Below are positions 16,125-23,756 of a DNA stretch of 26,078 nt, one piece after another (positions within the stretch are counted from its first letter, which is position 1; each line of letters starts with the position of its first letter). The position numbers and the translations under genes were made by a program. Source of the DNA: Porphyromonadaceae bacterium. GTDB lineage: Bacteria; Bacteroidota; Bacteroidia; Bacteroidales; Paludibacteraceae. Below the pieces are notes generated by a model. That model was not told the origin of the DNA and ran no database searches. It saw nothing but the letters and a program-made list of their open reading frames with translations. The stretch covers positions 1 to 26,078 of the forward strand of contig CAJPNS010000011.1 of assembly GCA_905372135.1 (NCBI GenBank), given 5' to 3'.

Positions 16125-17537
16125 ATGTCCAATACTAGTGAAAGATACAAGCTATACCGATCCAGCTCGTTCAAAATAAGCAAGGCGATCACCCAAGAGT
16201 ACAGCACCTCGTTCTATGCAGCTACATATATGTTGCCCAATGATATACGTGATGCTATCCACAGCCTCTACGGCTTCGTCCGTATTGCCGATGAGATCGT
16301 TGATTCGTTTCACGAACAAGATCAGGAGAAGGTCCTAAGAGACTTCGAGCGAGACTACGACGAGGCTTACCGATTGGGCATCAGTACCAATCCGATACTA
16401 CACTCTTTCCAGTTGACTGTAAAGGAGTACAACATTCCGGACGAATATATACGCTCCTTCCTTACGAGCATGAGAAGTGATCTCGATAAAAAGCACTACG
16501 AGACCGAGGAGGAGATATCCGACTATATCTACGGCTCTGCCGATGTAGTAGGGCTTATGTGTCTGAAGATATTCTGTCGAGGCGACGAGGCTCTATTCGA
16601 ACAGCTCAAACAGCCTGCCATGCGTCTCGGATCGGCTTTTCAGAAGGTTAATTTCTTAAGAGACCTCCAAGACGACTATGAACTACTCGGTCGGCTATAC
16701 TTCCCAGGTATCGTCATAGAGAGTTTCGACGAGAAGGCCAAAGACAGCCTCATCAGAGAGATAGACAAAGACTTCTGCGAAGCCTATGAGGGTATCCTGC
16801 TGCTTTCCAAAGAATCTCGCCTCGCAGTCTACGTAGCCTATCGCTACTACAGGCAGTTACTACACATCATCCAAAAGACACCCGCCCGGAGCCTGATCTC
16901 GAAACGGGTACGAGTGGGAGATGCGAAGAAGATGCTTATCCTCCTGACTTCAATAATAAAAAATAAACTTAATCTACTACAACCTATGCACCCAAAGGAA
17001 AGCATCGTTCTACTAGTCGATGCAGACAATAACCCCATCGGAGAGATGGAGAAGCTCGAGGCGCACCGCAAAGGAATAATGCACAGAGCTGTATCGGTAC
17101 TCGTCTTCGACACCGAGGGGCGGTGGCTTCTGCACCGAAGAGCCTTAGACAAATATCACGCAGGTGGACTCTGGACAAATGCTTGCTGCACACATCCCTT
17201 CGTCGACGAAGAGCCTCGAGAGGCTGCACGCCGACGTATGTTTGAGGAGATGGGCATGGACATTACCCACGATGGACTCAGACATCTCTTCGACTTCACC
17301 TACAAAGCCGAGTTAGACAACGGACTGACAGAGCACGAGTACGACAGCGTATTCGTCTACACTACTACCATAAAACCTGTCCCCAACCCGGAGGAGGTCA
17401 TGGACTGGAGGTATATCGACATGAAGGCACTGGAGGAAGACCTCACAGCACAGCCCGATAGCTACACCCCATGGTTTAGAATAATCTTCGAACAAGCAAA
17501 ACAGCATCTTTACAAATATGAAGGAGTATCGGCTTAA
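16125..17537 (+). CDS. Phytoene synthase / isopentenyl-diphosphate isomerase fusion
   Basis: This 470-residue protein joins two enzymes. Residues about 10-285 are a squalene/phytoene synthase (CrtB/CrtM type), which condenses two prenyl diphosphates head to head. Both Asp-rich motifs are present: DEIVD at 56-60 and DLQDD at 180-184. Residues about 293-465 are a type I (Nudix-fold) IPP isomerase with the active-site pattern N-x-x-C-x-H-P at 352-358 (catalytic Cys 355) and the metal-binding glutamates at 403 and 405 in EHEYD. The frame is open throughout with a linker of only some 10 residues, so this is a true fusion, not an annotation artefact. C40 or C30 product cannot be decided from sequence. 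It heads the operon and overlaps the next gene by 20 bases. Confidence 0.92.
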   Translation: MSNTSERYKLYRSSSFKISKAITQEYSTSFYAATYMLPNDIRDAIHSLYGFVRIADEIVDSFHEQDQEKVLRDFERDYDEAYRLGISTNPILHSFQLTVKEYNIPDEYIRSFLTSMRSDLDKKHYETEEEISDYIYGSADVVGLMCLKIFCRGDEALFEQLKQPAMRLGSAFQKVNFLRDLQDDYELLGRLYFPGIVIESFDEKAKDSLIREIDKDFCEAYEGILLLSKESRLAVYVAYRYYRQLLHIIQKTPARSLISKRVRVGDAKKMLILLTSIIKNKLNLLQPMHPKESIVLLVDADNNPIGEMEKLEAHRKGIMHRAVSVLVFDTEGRWLLHRRALDKYHAGGLWTNACCTHPFVDEEPREAARRRMFEEMGMDITHDGLRHLFDFTYKAELDNGLTEHEYDSVFVYTTTIKPVPNPEEVMDWRYIDMKALEEDLTAQPDSYTPWFRIIFEQAKQHLYKYEGVSA

Positions 17538-18162
17538 ATGGATAGACTGGGTAGTTGTTGTCATAGTGATGATCTTCTACACCTATGGGGCATTCGGCCT
17601 TGCCCGAGAGGAGACCAGAGAGCTCTACACCTCTCTAACGCCCCTAGTACTGCTATCTTCTCTATTCATCCTCTGCATCTACGACCGTAGCACCAAACAT
17701 ATCAAGGCTCTGATATACATTCTATCGGTGATAGTCATAAGCTTTTGCGTCGAGCTCCTCGGGGTTGCCACTGGGGTCATCTTCGGAGAATACGGCTATG
17801 GTACAAGTTTAGGGCCTAAAATCGGTGGAACACCCCTACTCATCGGCATCAACTGGATATTCCTAGTCTATGCGACAGCAGCGATACAGGCTCCCCTTGG
17901 TCGAGGTATAATCACGACGATTGTCGTACCTACACTACTAATGTTGGGATATGATATCATCATGGAGCAGGTGGCCCCGATGATGCAAATGTGGTCGTGG
18001 CAGGGGGGTAGTATTCCCTTGCAAAACTATATTGTTTGGGGGGCTCTCGCTGCCCTATTCCATGCTGTGAGGTATTGGTTACGAATCGATTTCCGCAATA
18101 GGATAGCCCCTTTCATCTTCTTGATACAGATTTTATTCTTCTCCATCATACTTGCTCTATAG
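17518..18162 (+). CDS. cruF: CruF-type carotenoid hydratase (DUF422)
   Basis: The 214-residue integral membrane protein belongs to the carotenoid biosynthesis DUF422 family. Its studied members (CruF) add water to the psi end of acyclic or monocyclic carotenoids to give a 1'-hydroxyl. About six hydrophobic segments are visible. Family marks are ELLGVATG at 79-86, FGEY at 89-92, a Trp at 113, and DIIMEQVAP with WSWQGG from 146 to 164, followed by IPLQN. The gene starts inside the 3' end of the synthase-isomerase gene (20-base overlap), implying translational coupling. With no cyclase in the operon, the substrate is most likely an acyclic carotene with two psi ends. Confidence 0.82.
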   Translation: MKEYRLKWIDWVVVVIVMIFYTYGAFGLAREETRELYTSLTPLVLLSSLFILCIYDRSTKHIKALIYILSVIVISFCVELLGVATGVIFGEYGYGTSLGPKIGGTPLLIGINWIFLVYATAAIQAPLGRGIITTIVVPTLLMLGYDIIMEQVAPMMQMWSWQGGSIPLQNYIVWGALAALFHAVRYWLRIDFRNRIAPFIFLIQILFFSIILAL

Positions 18163-18166
18163 CCCG

Positions 18167-18787
18167 ATGCTCACCGCCAATCACCATAGATTCATCTATC
18201 CATTTTTCCAATACTATACGGAGTACCTGCTCAAAAGGCGGTTTCACTCAGTACAGATCTGTGGTGACTTTGAGGATCGAGGTCTGCCTGTCCTTCTGAT
18301 AGCCAACCATATTGGCTGGTGGGATGGTTTTGGGGCAATGCATCTTATGCTCAGGGTATTGCATCGCAAGTTCTACTTCATGATGCAGGAGGATCAACTC
18401 CTCAAGTACCGCTTTTTCAACAAAACAGGGGCTTTTTCTGTGCAGAAGAGTAGTCGAGAAGCCTTGCAAAGCCTCTCCTATGCCTCGAGCCTGCTGGAGG
18501 AGTCATCAAATATGGTCTTGATATACCCCCAAGGACAACTCCATTCGCTCTATGACTCAGACTTCCACTTCCAGCGAGGTCTTGGGCGACTCATCGAGGG
18601 CAGAGAAGGAAAACTACACCTCATACTCTCTGCAAATATGATCGACTACGGGGAGTATCCTCGCCCTAGCCTAAGTATATACATTAAAGAGTATCAGGGA
18701 AGTATGAAGCTCGATGCCCTAGAGGAGGGCTACAACGTCTTCTATCGGTCTTGCCTCTCTGAACAGATTAATAGGATGAAGATATGA
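18167..18787 (+). CDS. PlsC-like acyltransferase of the carotenoid operon
   Basis: The 206-residue protein is a lysophospholipid-acyltransferase-fold enzyme. His 48 and Asp 53 give the H-x4-D catalytic motif in NHIGWWDG. The second motif is YPQGQ (120-124), in which Gln replaces the Glu usual in the phosphate-binding E-G-T-R motif. That hints at an acceptor other than glycerol phosphate. In this operon it probably acylates the sugar attached to the carotenoid (inference from context). I chose ATG 18167, four bases after the cruF stop; a TTG at 18152 overlapping cruF is possible. It overlaps the glycosyltransferase gene by ATGA (4 bases). Confidence 0.8.
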   Translation: MLTANHHRFIYPFFQYYTEYLLKRRFHSVQICGDFEDRGLPVLLIANHIGWWDGFGAMHLMLRVLHRKFYFMMQEDQLLKYRFFNKTGAFSVQKSSREALQSLSYASSLLEESSNMVLIYPQGQLHSLYDSDFHFQRGLGRLIEGREGKLHLILSANMIDYGEYPRPSLSIYIKEYQGSMKLDALEEGYNVFYRSCLSEQINRMKI

Positions 18788-19884
18788 TGATTACTACTCT
18801 GGCATACATTGTCGTAGGCTTCGGGATCTTGAGACTCGTGATAGCCACTCTAAATCTCCTTTTACAGGAGCGACTACCTCAGCCTAAGAGCAGAGAATCC
18901 TTGCCTAGACTCTCTGTCCTGATCCCAGCTCGCAATGAGGCGCACAATATCGAGGCTATACTCTCAGACCTTACTCACGTCGAGAGCGAGTGCCTCCTAG
19001 AGATCATCGTTTGTGATGATGCCTCTGAAGACTCCACCGCCGAGCTAGTGGAGACTTGGATGCAACGCGATAGCCGCATCCGCCTCATCTCCTCCTCCGG
19101 GCCACCCTCGGGTTGGTTGGGAAAAAACCATGCCTGCCACCTCCTCTCGAGACAAGCACGTGGAAGGTATCTACTCTTCCTCGATGCCGACGTAAGACTT
19201 AGTCCGGCATTCATAGAGCGAGCTCTCAGCTATGCCACGACCCATCGGCTGAGCCTCCTCTCTCTCTTCCCCAGACAGAGGATGCAAACTTGGGCAGAGA
19301 GAGTCTCTGTACCCAATATGCACCTAATTCTACTCTCGCTCCTCCTACTTCCCTTGGTCAGGCGGGTTGGTTTCTCCTCTCTGTCGGCAGCCAATGGACA
19401 ATGTATGCTCTTCGATGGAGAAATCTATAGAGCCCTACGTCCTCACGATAGATTTCGACACAGCAGAGCAGAGGATATAGAAATAGCCCGAGAGTTCAAG
19501 AGACAGGGGCACAGGATCTCCTGCATGAGTTCAACCAAGCTAATCGAATGCAGGATGTACGACAGCCTAAGCGCAGCCATCGAGGGCTTCTCCAAGAATA
19601 TTACCCTGATGCTTGGGGGATCTTACGCCATAGCCTTAATATACTGGATATTGACCTCCATAGGCTGGTTAGCCGTTTGGCTCGGCAGAGCTGATCTACT
19701 ACTACCCTACCTCCTCACAGAGGTTGCTATCAGGGTCTTCGTTTCGCTTTGCTCTAACCAGAGCATCGTCTACAACATCATACTCGCCCCGGCACAGCAA
19801 ATCCTCCTCGGGCTATTCATCATCAAGTCTTGGGTGAATAGCCGACGTAAGCTGGGCTTCACCTGGAAAGGGCGATCAATCTAA
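18784..19884 (+). CDS. Membrane GT2 glycosyltransferase, CrtQ/CruC-like
   Basis: The 366-residue protein has an N-terminal membrane segment (about 3-25), a GT-A domain and two or three C-terminal membrane segments. It shows LIPARNEAHNIE, the CDDASEDST donor-site segment, the metal-binding D-A-D at 134-136 in FLDADVRL, and AEDIEIAREFKRQGHR. The segment GWLGKNHACH and the C-terminal TWKGR pattern are typical of carotenoid glycosyltransferases such as CrtQ and CruC. It likely adds a sugar to the carotenoid hydroxyl in the inner membrane. The start overlaps the acyltransferase stop by four bases. Sugar donor is not evident from sequence. Confidence 0.85.
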   Translation: MMITTLAYIVVGFGILRLVIATLNLLLQERLPQPKSRESLPRLSVLIPARNEAHNIEAILSDLTHVESECLLEIIVCDDASEDSTAELVETWMQRDSRIRLISSSGPPSGWLGKNHACHLLSRQARGRYLLFLDADVRLSPAFIERALSYATTHRLSLLSLFPRQRMQTWAERVSVPNMHLILLSLLLLPLVRRVGFSSLSAANGQCMLFDGEIYRALRPHDRFRHSRAEDIEIAREFKRQGHRISCMSSTKLIECRMYDSLSAAIEGFSKNITLMLGGSYAIALIYWILTSIGWLAVWLGRADLLLPYLLTEVAIRVFVSLCSNQSIVYNIILAPAQQILLGLFIIKSWVNSRRKLGFTWKGRSI

Positions 19885-19899
19885 AAACAATACTTTGAT

Positions 19900-20637
19900 A
19901 TGATTAAAATAAAAAAAATAATCCTCATAGTAAGCCTCACCCTATTCCTCACGGACTTATCATCTTGGGCGATGTCTCCCAAGAAAAGTATTTATAAGGC
20001 CTATATCGGTGCAGATATGCAGCTCTGGCGCATGGTAATAGACAGCCTACATGCAAAGTCTAATAAGACCATAGAACAAGAGATAGAGCTCCTAAACTAC
20101 GAATACGGTTACATCGGCTGGTGTCTTAGTCAGAAAAAGAAACAGGTAGCAGAGACATACCTGAAGCGATACGAAGCTCGGCTCTCAAAGCTTACAACCA
20201 ACCAAACACAAGGTCTCCGCGCAGCATACCGATCTGCCTACTATGGGTTCGAAATCGGACTAAACAATGTCAAAGCTCCGTTCCTCGGTCCAAATAGTGT
20301 TAGAGAGGCAGAGCAATCTGTCAAACTTGATCCTAAATGTTGGTTGGGTTATGTACAACTTGGAAATATCGACTTCTACAAGCCCTTTCTATTTGGAGGC
20401 TCAAAAGAGGATGCCCTCAAGTACTACCTCAAAGCTGAGCAAATATTGCTCAAAGATGCGATAGATCAAGACTGGAATCTCCTATCGCTCTGGGCACAGA
20501 TTGGGCTAACCTATGAAGCACTCGATAACCCACAAAAGGCTGAGGTATATTATCGAAAAGCCTTAAATGCCGAACCACAATTCAAATGGGTAAGAGACGA
20601 ACTATATATGAACCTCAAAAAAAAGAAACAACGATGA
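19900..20637 (+). CDS. Exported TPR-repeat protein in the carotenoid operon
   Basis: The 245-residue protein has a signal peptide (about 1-24: basic start, then a hydrophobic run ending SSWA). Mostly helical sequence follows. One good TPR unit lies at about 196-229 (WAQIGLTYEALDNPQKAEVYYRKA), and there are weaker ones before it, including FGGSKEDALKYYLKAE at 165-180. I know no enzymatic role. Its position between the glycosyltransferase (15-base gap) and crtI (4-base overlap) implies it works with the pathway, perhaps as a periplasmic scaffold or in pigment placement at the membrane. That is inference only. Confidence 0.8.
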   Translation: MIKIKKIILIVSLTLFLTDLSSWAMSPKKSIYKAYIGADMQLWRMVIDSLHAKSNKTIEQEIELLNYEYGYIGWCLSQKKKQVAETYLKRYEARLSKLTTNQTQGLRAAYRSAYYGFEIGLNNVKAPFLGPNSVREAEQSVKLDPKCWLGYVQLGNIDFYKPFLFGGSKEDALKYYLKAEQILLKDAIDQDWNLLSLWAQIGLTYEALDNPQKAEVYYRKALNAEPQFKWVRDELYMNLKKKKQR

Positions 20638-22112
20638 AAAAGAAAGTAACGATCATAGGTACAGGCCTCGGAGGCCTAGCCAGTGGACTACTCCTAATCA
20701 AAGGGGGGTATGAAGTCGAATTTATAGAGAAAAATGATAGACCGGGAGGGAGGCTCAATCAGATCAAGAAAGATGGCTTTACTTTCGATACAGGGCCTAG
20801 CTTTTTCAGCATGTCCTATGTCTTCGAAGAATTCATGCAACGCTGTGGTATCGAGTTACCATTCGAATTCGTCCCCCTCGACCCACTCTACTCAGTAAAC
20901 TTCAGGGGCAGTACCAAGACTTATCATCTGTATAAGGATATCAGGCGTCTCGCCGAGCAATTTCAGGAGTTAGAGCCTGACTTTGAACATAAGATGAGAG
21001 TGTATCTGGCAAAGTCCAAAAGACTCTTCGAAGATACCTTCGACATTGTGATTCGAAACAATTTCGACAATCTTTTCGACTATCTCTCTGCACTCATTCG
21101 GGTCAATCCTAGGCATCTGCCCGTCCTCTTCAAAAGCTTTTGGGAGCATGTACACAGTTACTTCTCCTCATCCGAGGTACGGCAGATTATCTCTCTGGTA
21201 GCCTTCTTCCTCGGTCGCACGCCCTTCGATACGATGGCTGTGTATAGCCTACTTTCGTATACAGAGTTCCAACACGATGGTTACTATAATGTAGCGGGAG
21301 GGATGTACACCATCGTCGAGAGTATCGTGGAGGAGCTTGTGCGATGTGGAGCGAAATTTCACTACAATGCCGAGGTCGTAGACGTAGTACGAGAGGGAAA
21401 AGGAATCTCGGCAGTAATTGACAGCCAGGGACGAAAATATTCAGGGGAAATCTTCCTCTCAAATGCCGATGCAGCACTATTTCGAGGACGCGTACTCAGA
21501 CGAAAGAAGTACGATGAGGAGCATCTCGACCGCATGGAGTGGACAATGGGCTACCTCACCTGCTACATCGGGGTCGGCGAGAAGCTTCCTCAACTAAACT
21601 TGCACAACTACTACCTAGGTACAAACTACGAGGAGTATGCTCTCAATGTGCTCAAGAACCCCGACACGCTACAGAAACCATACTACTACGTCAATGCCCT
21701 CTCCAAATGCAACCCCAATTGTGCCCCCGAGGGATGTGAGAGCCTATTCTTCGTCTGCCCCGTCCCAAATAGACAGTACAAAACCGACTGGAGTGATAGG
21801 GATGAGATCGTCGATAGTATCCTAGCCGACTTCTCTGAGCGCATTGGGGTAGATATACGCTCCAAGATACTCTCACGAACCATATATACGCCACAGGAGT
21901 GGGAGGCACAGTTTAACCTCTACAAAGGTAGTGGACTGGGGTTATCACACAAGATGATGCAGATCGGAGGATTCAGACCGGCAAACTTCGACGAAGAATT
22001 TGGAAACCTCTTCTACGTCGGCGCTTCTACTATCCCAGGAGCAGGGCTTCCCATGGCGATTATCAGTGCAGAGTTAGCTGTGGAACGCATTATGGAGTCG
22101 TTCAAAGCCTAA
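20634..22112 (+). CDS. crtI: CrtI-type carotenoid desaturase
   Basis: The 492-residue flavoprotein belongs to the CrtI/CrtN/CrtD phytoene desaturase family. The FAD-binding motif GTGLGG lies at 9-14, followed by the acidic strand end EFIEKNDRPGGR. The C-terminal signature YVGASTIPGAGLPMAI is complete. It introduces conjugated double bonds into phytoene or diapophytoene. Only one desaturase is present, so it must do all steps, or a second one lies elsewhere. I chose the ATG at 20634, which overlaps the TPR stop as ATGA and fits family N-termini. An upstream ATG (20586) would add 16 residues inside the TPR gene. Confidence 0.92.
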   Translation: MKKKVTIIGTGLGGLASGLLLIKGGYEVEFIEKNDRPGGRLNQIKKDGFTFDTGPSFFSMSYVFEEFMQRCGIELPFEFVPLDPLYSVNFRGSTKTYHLYKDIRRLAEQFQELEPDFEHKMRVYLAKSKRLFEDTFDIVIRNNFDNLFDYLSALIRVNPRHLPVLFKSFWEHVHSYFSSSEVRQIISLVAFFLGRTPFDTMAVYSLLSYTEFQHDGYYNVAGGMYTIVESIVEELVRCGAKFHYNAEVVDVVREGKGISAVIDSQGRKYSGEIFLSNADAALFRGRVLRRKKYDEEHLDRMEWTMGYLTCYIGVGEKLPQLNLHNYYLGTNYEEYALNVLKNPDTLQKPYYYVNALSKCNPNCAPEGCESLFFVCPVPNRQYKTDWSDRDEIVDSILADFSERIGVDIRSKILSRTIYTPQEWEAQFNLYKGSGLGLSHKMMQIGGFRPANFDEEFGNLFYVGASTIPGAGLPMAIISAELAVERIMESFKA

Positions 22113-22176
22113 GGCGAGACTCATCATAGCTCGAAGGCAAACTTAAACCCAGAGGCAGTATTCCGACTTCATATAA
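22113..22176. other. Spacer between crtI and the right direct repeat
   Basis: These 64 bases contain no gene or hairpin that I can see. The sequence does not match MATE coding sequence, so homology to the MATE gene begins abruptly at about 22177. This marks the right junction of the inserted block. Confidence 0.5.
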
Positions 22177-22253
22177 CTATCTCATTTACAAACACTATCA
22201 AAAAGAGGAAGAAAAAAGACGAGTGATACCAACAACCCGAAAAAAGAGACTAT
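22177..22253 (+). repeat. Direct repeat, right copy
   Basis: This 77-base segment matches 15810-15887 in direct orientation, including the stop codon context GAGTGATACCAA and the start of the terminator. It lies 64 bases after crtI and ends inside the 5' arm of the strong terminator before aspA. Confidence 0.85.
22179..22226 (+). pseudogene. Headless 3' remnant of a MATE transporter gene
   Basis: In frame with the repeat, the codons read ISFTNTIKKRKKKDE then TGA, against ILFASTIKRLKKKEE then TGA in the intact MATE gene. Nine of 15 residues are identical and most others similar. No MATE sequence lies upstream, where crtI ends at 22112. This is the tail of a second, slightly different MATE gene, or of the same gene in a donor genome. 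Confidence 0.75.
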
Positions 22254-22278
22254 CTATAAGCGAGATAGTCTCTTTTTT
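22240..22278. terminator. Strong bidirectional terminator between crtI and aspA
   Basis: AAAAAAGAGACTATCT (22240-22255) and AGATAGTCTCTTTTTT (22263-22278) make a perfect 16-base-pair stem with a 7-base loop ATAAGCG. Runs of A and T on both sides allow termination from both strands, serving the carotenoid operon and convergent aspA. Its left arm is shared with the direct repeat, so it is related to the weaker terminator after the intact MATE gene. Confidence 0.9.
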
Positions 22279-22301
22279 ACTAAACCCAAAACAACAAATA
22301 T

Positions 22302-23735
22302 TTATTTCTTAGGTTTTATGCCGAGTTTTACAGGCTTTATCATATTCTCGGGTTTCATTATTGTATCGAGGTCTTCTTTCGACAATATGTCGTGTTCGAG
22401 AATAAGGTCGTATACGCTGCGTCCCGTTTCGATAGCCTCTTTTGCTATCTTTGTCGAGTTTTTGTAGCCTATCACAGGGTTCAGAGCCGTTATGACACCG
22501 ATACTATTGTGTACGTAGTTGCGGCACACCTCTTCGTTGGCTGTGATACCGTCGATACAGCGGATACGCAGTGTGTCGAAGCCCTGTATCAGTATTTCGG
22601 ACGACTCGAAGCAGCTCTGAGCTATAACAGGTTCCATCGGGTTGAGTTCCATCTGAGCCTCTTCGCTCGACATAGCCACGCAGAGGTCGTTGCCGATTAC
22701 TTTGTAAGCAATCTGGTTCATCACCTCTGGTATGACGGGATTGACTTTACCCGGCATAATGGACGAACCCGGCTGCATCGGAGGCAGGTTTATCTCGTTA
22801 AGTCCGCAGCGGGGACCCGACGAGAGCAGACGTAGGTCGTTGCATATCTTGTTCATCTTCAGAGCTATCATACGCAGAGCCGATGAGTAGCCTGCCAGTG
22901 AAGAAGTATCGGAGGTGGCTCCTACAAGGTCGTCTGACAATATGTATTTATGCCCTGTTATCTTGGCAATAGCCGCCGTGCTCTTTTCGGCATATCCCGG
23001 TTCGGCACAGATACCCGTACCGATAGCAGTAGCTCCCATATTGATAGTCAGGAGTTCTCGTGCAGCAGCTTCGAGGTGCGGCAATTCGTTGCGTAAGATG
23101 CTTGCAAAGCCCGCAAAGGTCTGACCCAAAGTCATAGGTACGGCATCTTGCCATTGTGTACGTCCCATCTTTATGACGCCTGCAAACTCTTTTGCCTTAC
23201 GTTCGAACGAACGGATAAGTTCTTCGAAGTGCGGCACGAGAGCCAGATATGTGTAATACAGACCGATATGTATGGCTGTAGGATAAGCGTCGTTGGTGGA
23301 TTGCGAACAATTTACGTGGTCGTTAGGAGAGCAGTGTGCGTAATCGCCACGTTTGTATCCCATAAGTTCCAGAGCACGATTGGCGATTACTTCGTTGGCA
23401 TTCATATTGGTGCTTGTGCCGGCTCCGCCCTGAATCATATCTATCGGGAACTGTTCGTGGTGTTTGCCGTCTATCAACTCCTGGCACGCCGTCTTGATGG
23501 CTTTTGCCATATCGTCTGTGAGCAGACCCAGTTGGTGATTGGCTTCGGCTGCTCCCATCTTAGTGATAGCCAGACCTTTGATAAACAAAGGATACTGACT
23601 GAGTTTGAAGTTGCTTATTGGGAAGTTTTCCAAAGCTCTGAGTGTCTGTACTCCATAAAGAGCCTCTTCGGGTACCTCTCTCGAACCGAGCAAATCGCTT
23701 TCGATACGTGTTTTTACTGATTTTTCCATATCCAA
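22302..23735 (-). CDS. aspA: Aspartate ammonia-lyase
   Basis: AspA reversibly converts aspartate to fumarate and ammonia in the cytoplasm; in anaerobic Bacteroidales it can feed fumarate respiration. The 477-residue product has the superfamily signature GSSIMPGKVNP at 323-333, with the catalytic Ser in the GSS loop. Also present are GGAGTSTNMNANEV and CSQSTNDAYPT, typical of aspartase/fumarase C. The GRTQWQDAVPMTLGQ segment fits aspartase better than fumarase, but fumarase activity cannot be excluded from sequence. It starts 21 bases after the rfbD stop on the same strand, so the two may share a transcript. The start may be Met 1 or Met 3. Confidence 0.92.
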   Translation of the reverse strand: MDMEKSVKTRIESDLLGSREVPEEALYGVQTLRALENFPISNFKLSQYPLFIKGLAITKMGAAEANHQLGLLTDDMAKAIKTACQELIDGKHHEQFPIDMIQGGAGTSTNMNANEVIANRALELMGYKRGDYAHCSPNDHVNCSQSTNDAYPTAIHIGLYYTYLALVPHFEELIRSFERKAKEFAGVIKMGRTQWQDAVPMTLGQTFAGFASILRNELPHLEAAARELLTINMGATAIGTGICAEPGYAEKSTAAIAKITGHKYILSDDLVGATSDTSSLAGYSSALRMIALKMNKICNDLRLLSSGPRCGLNEINLPPMQPGSSIMPGKVNPVIPEVMNQIAYKVIGNDLCVAMSSEEAQMELNPMEPVIAQSCFESSEILIQGFDTLRIRCIDGITANEEVCRNYVHNSIGVITALNPVIGYKNSTKIAKEAIETGRSVYDLILEHDILSKEDLDTIMKPENMIKPVKLGIKPKK

Positions 23736-23756
23736 AATTTTATTATATTTATTATT

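Noticed and set aside
20586..20633. Upstream ATG for crtI
   Set aside because: It lies within the TPR gene; ATG 20634 gives a standard ATGA overlap and a normal FAD-domain start.
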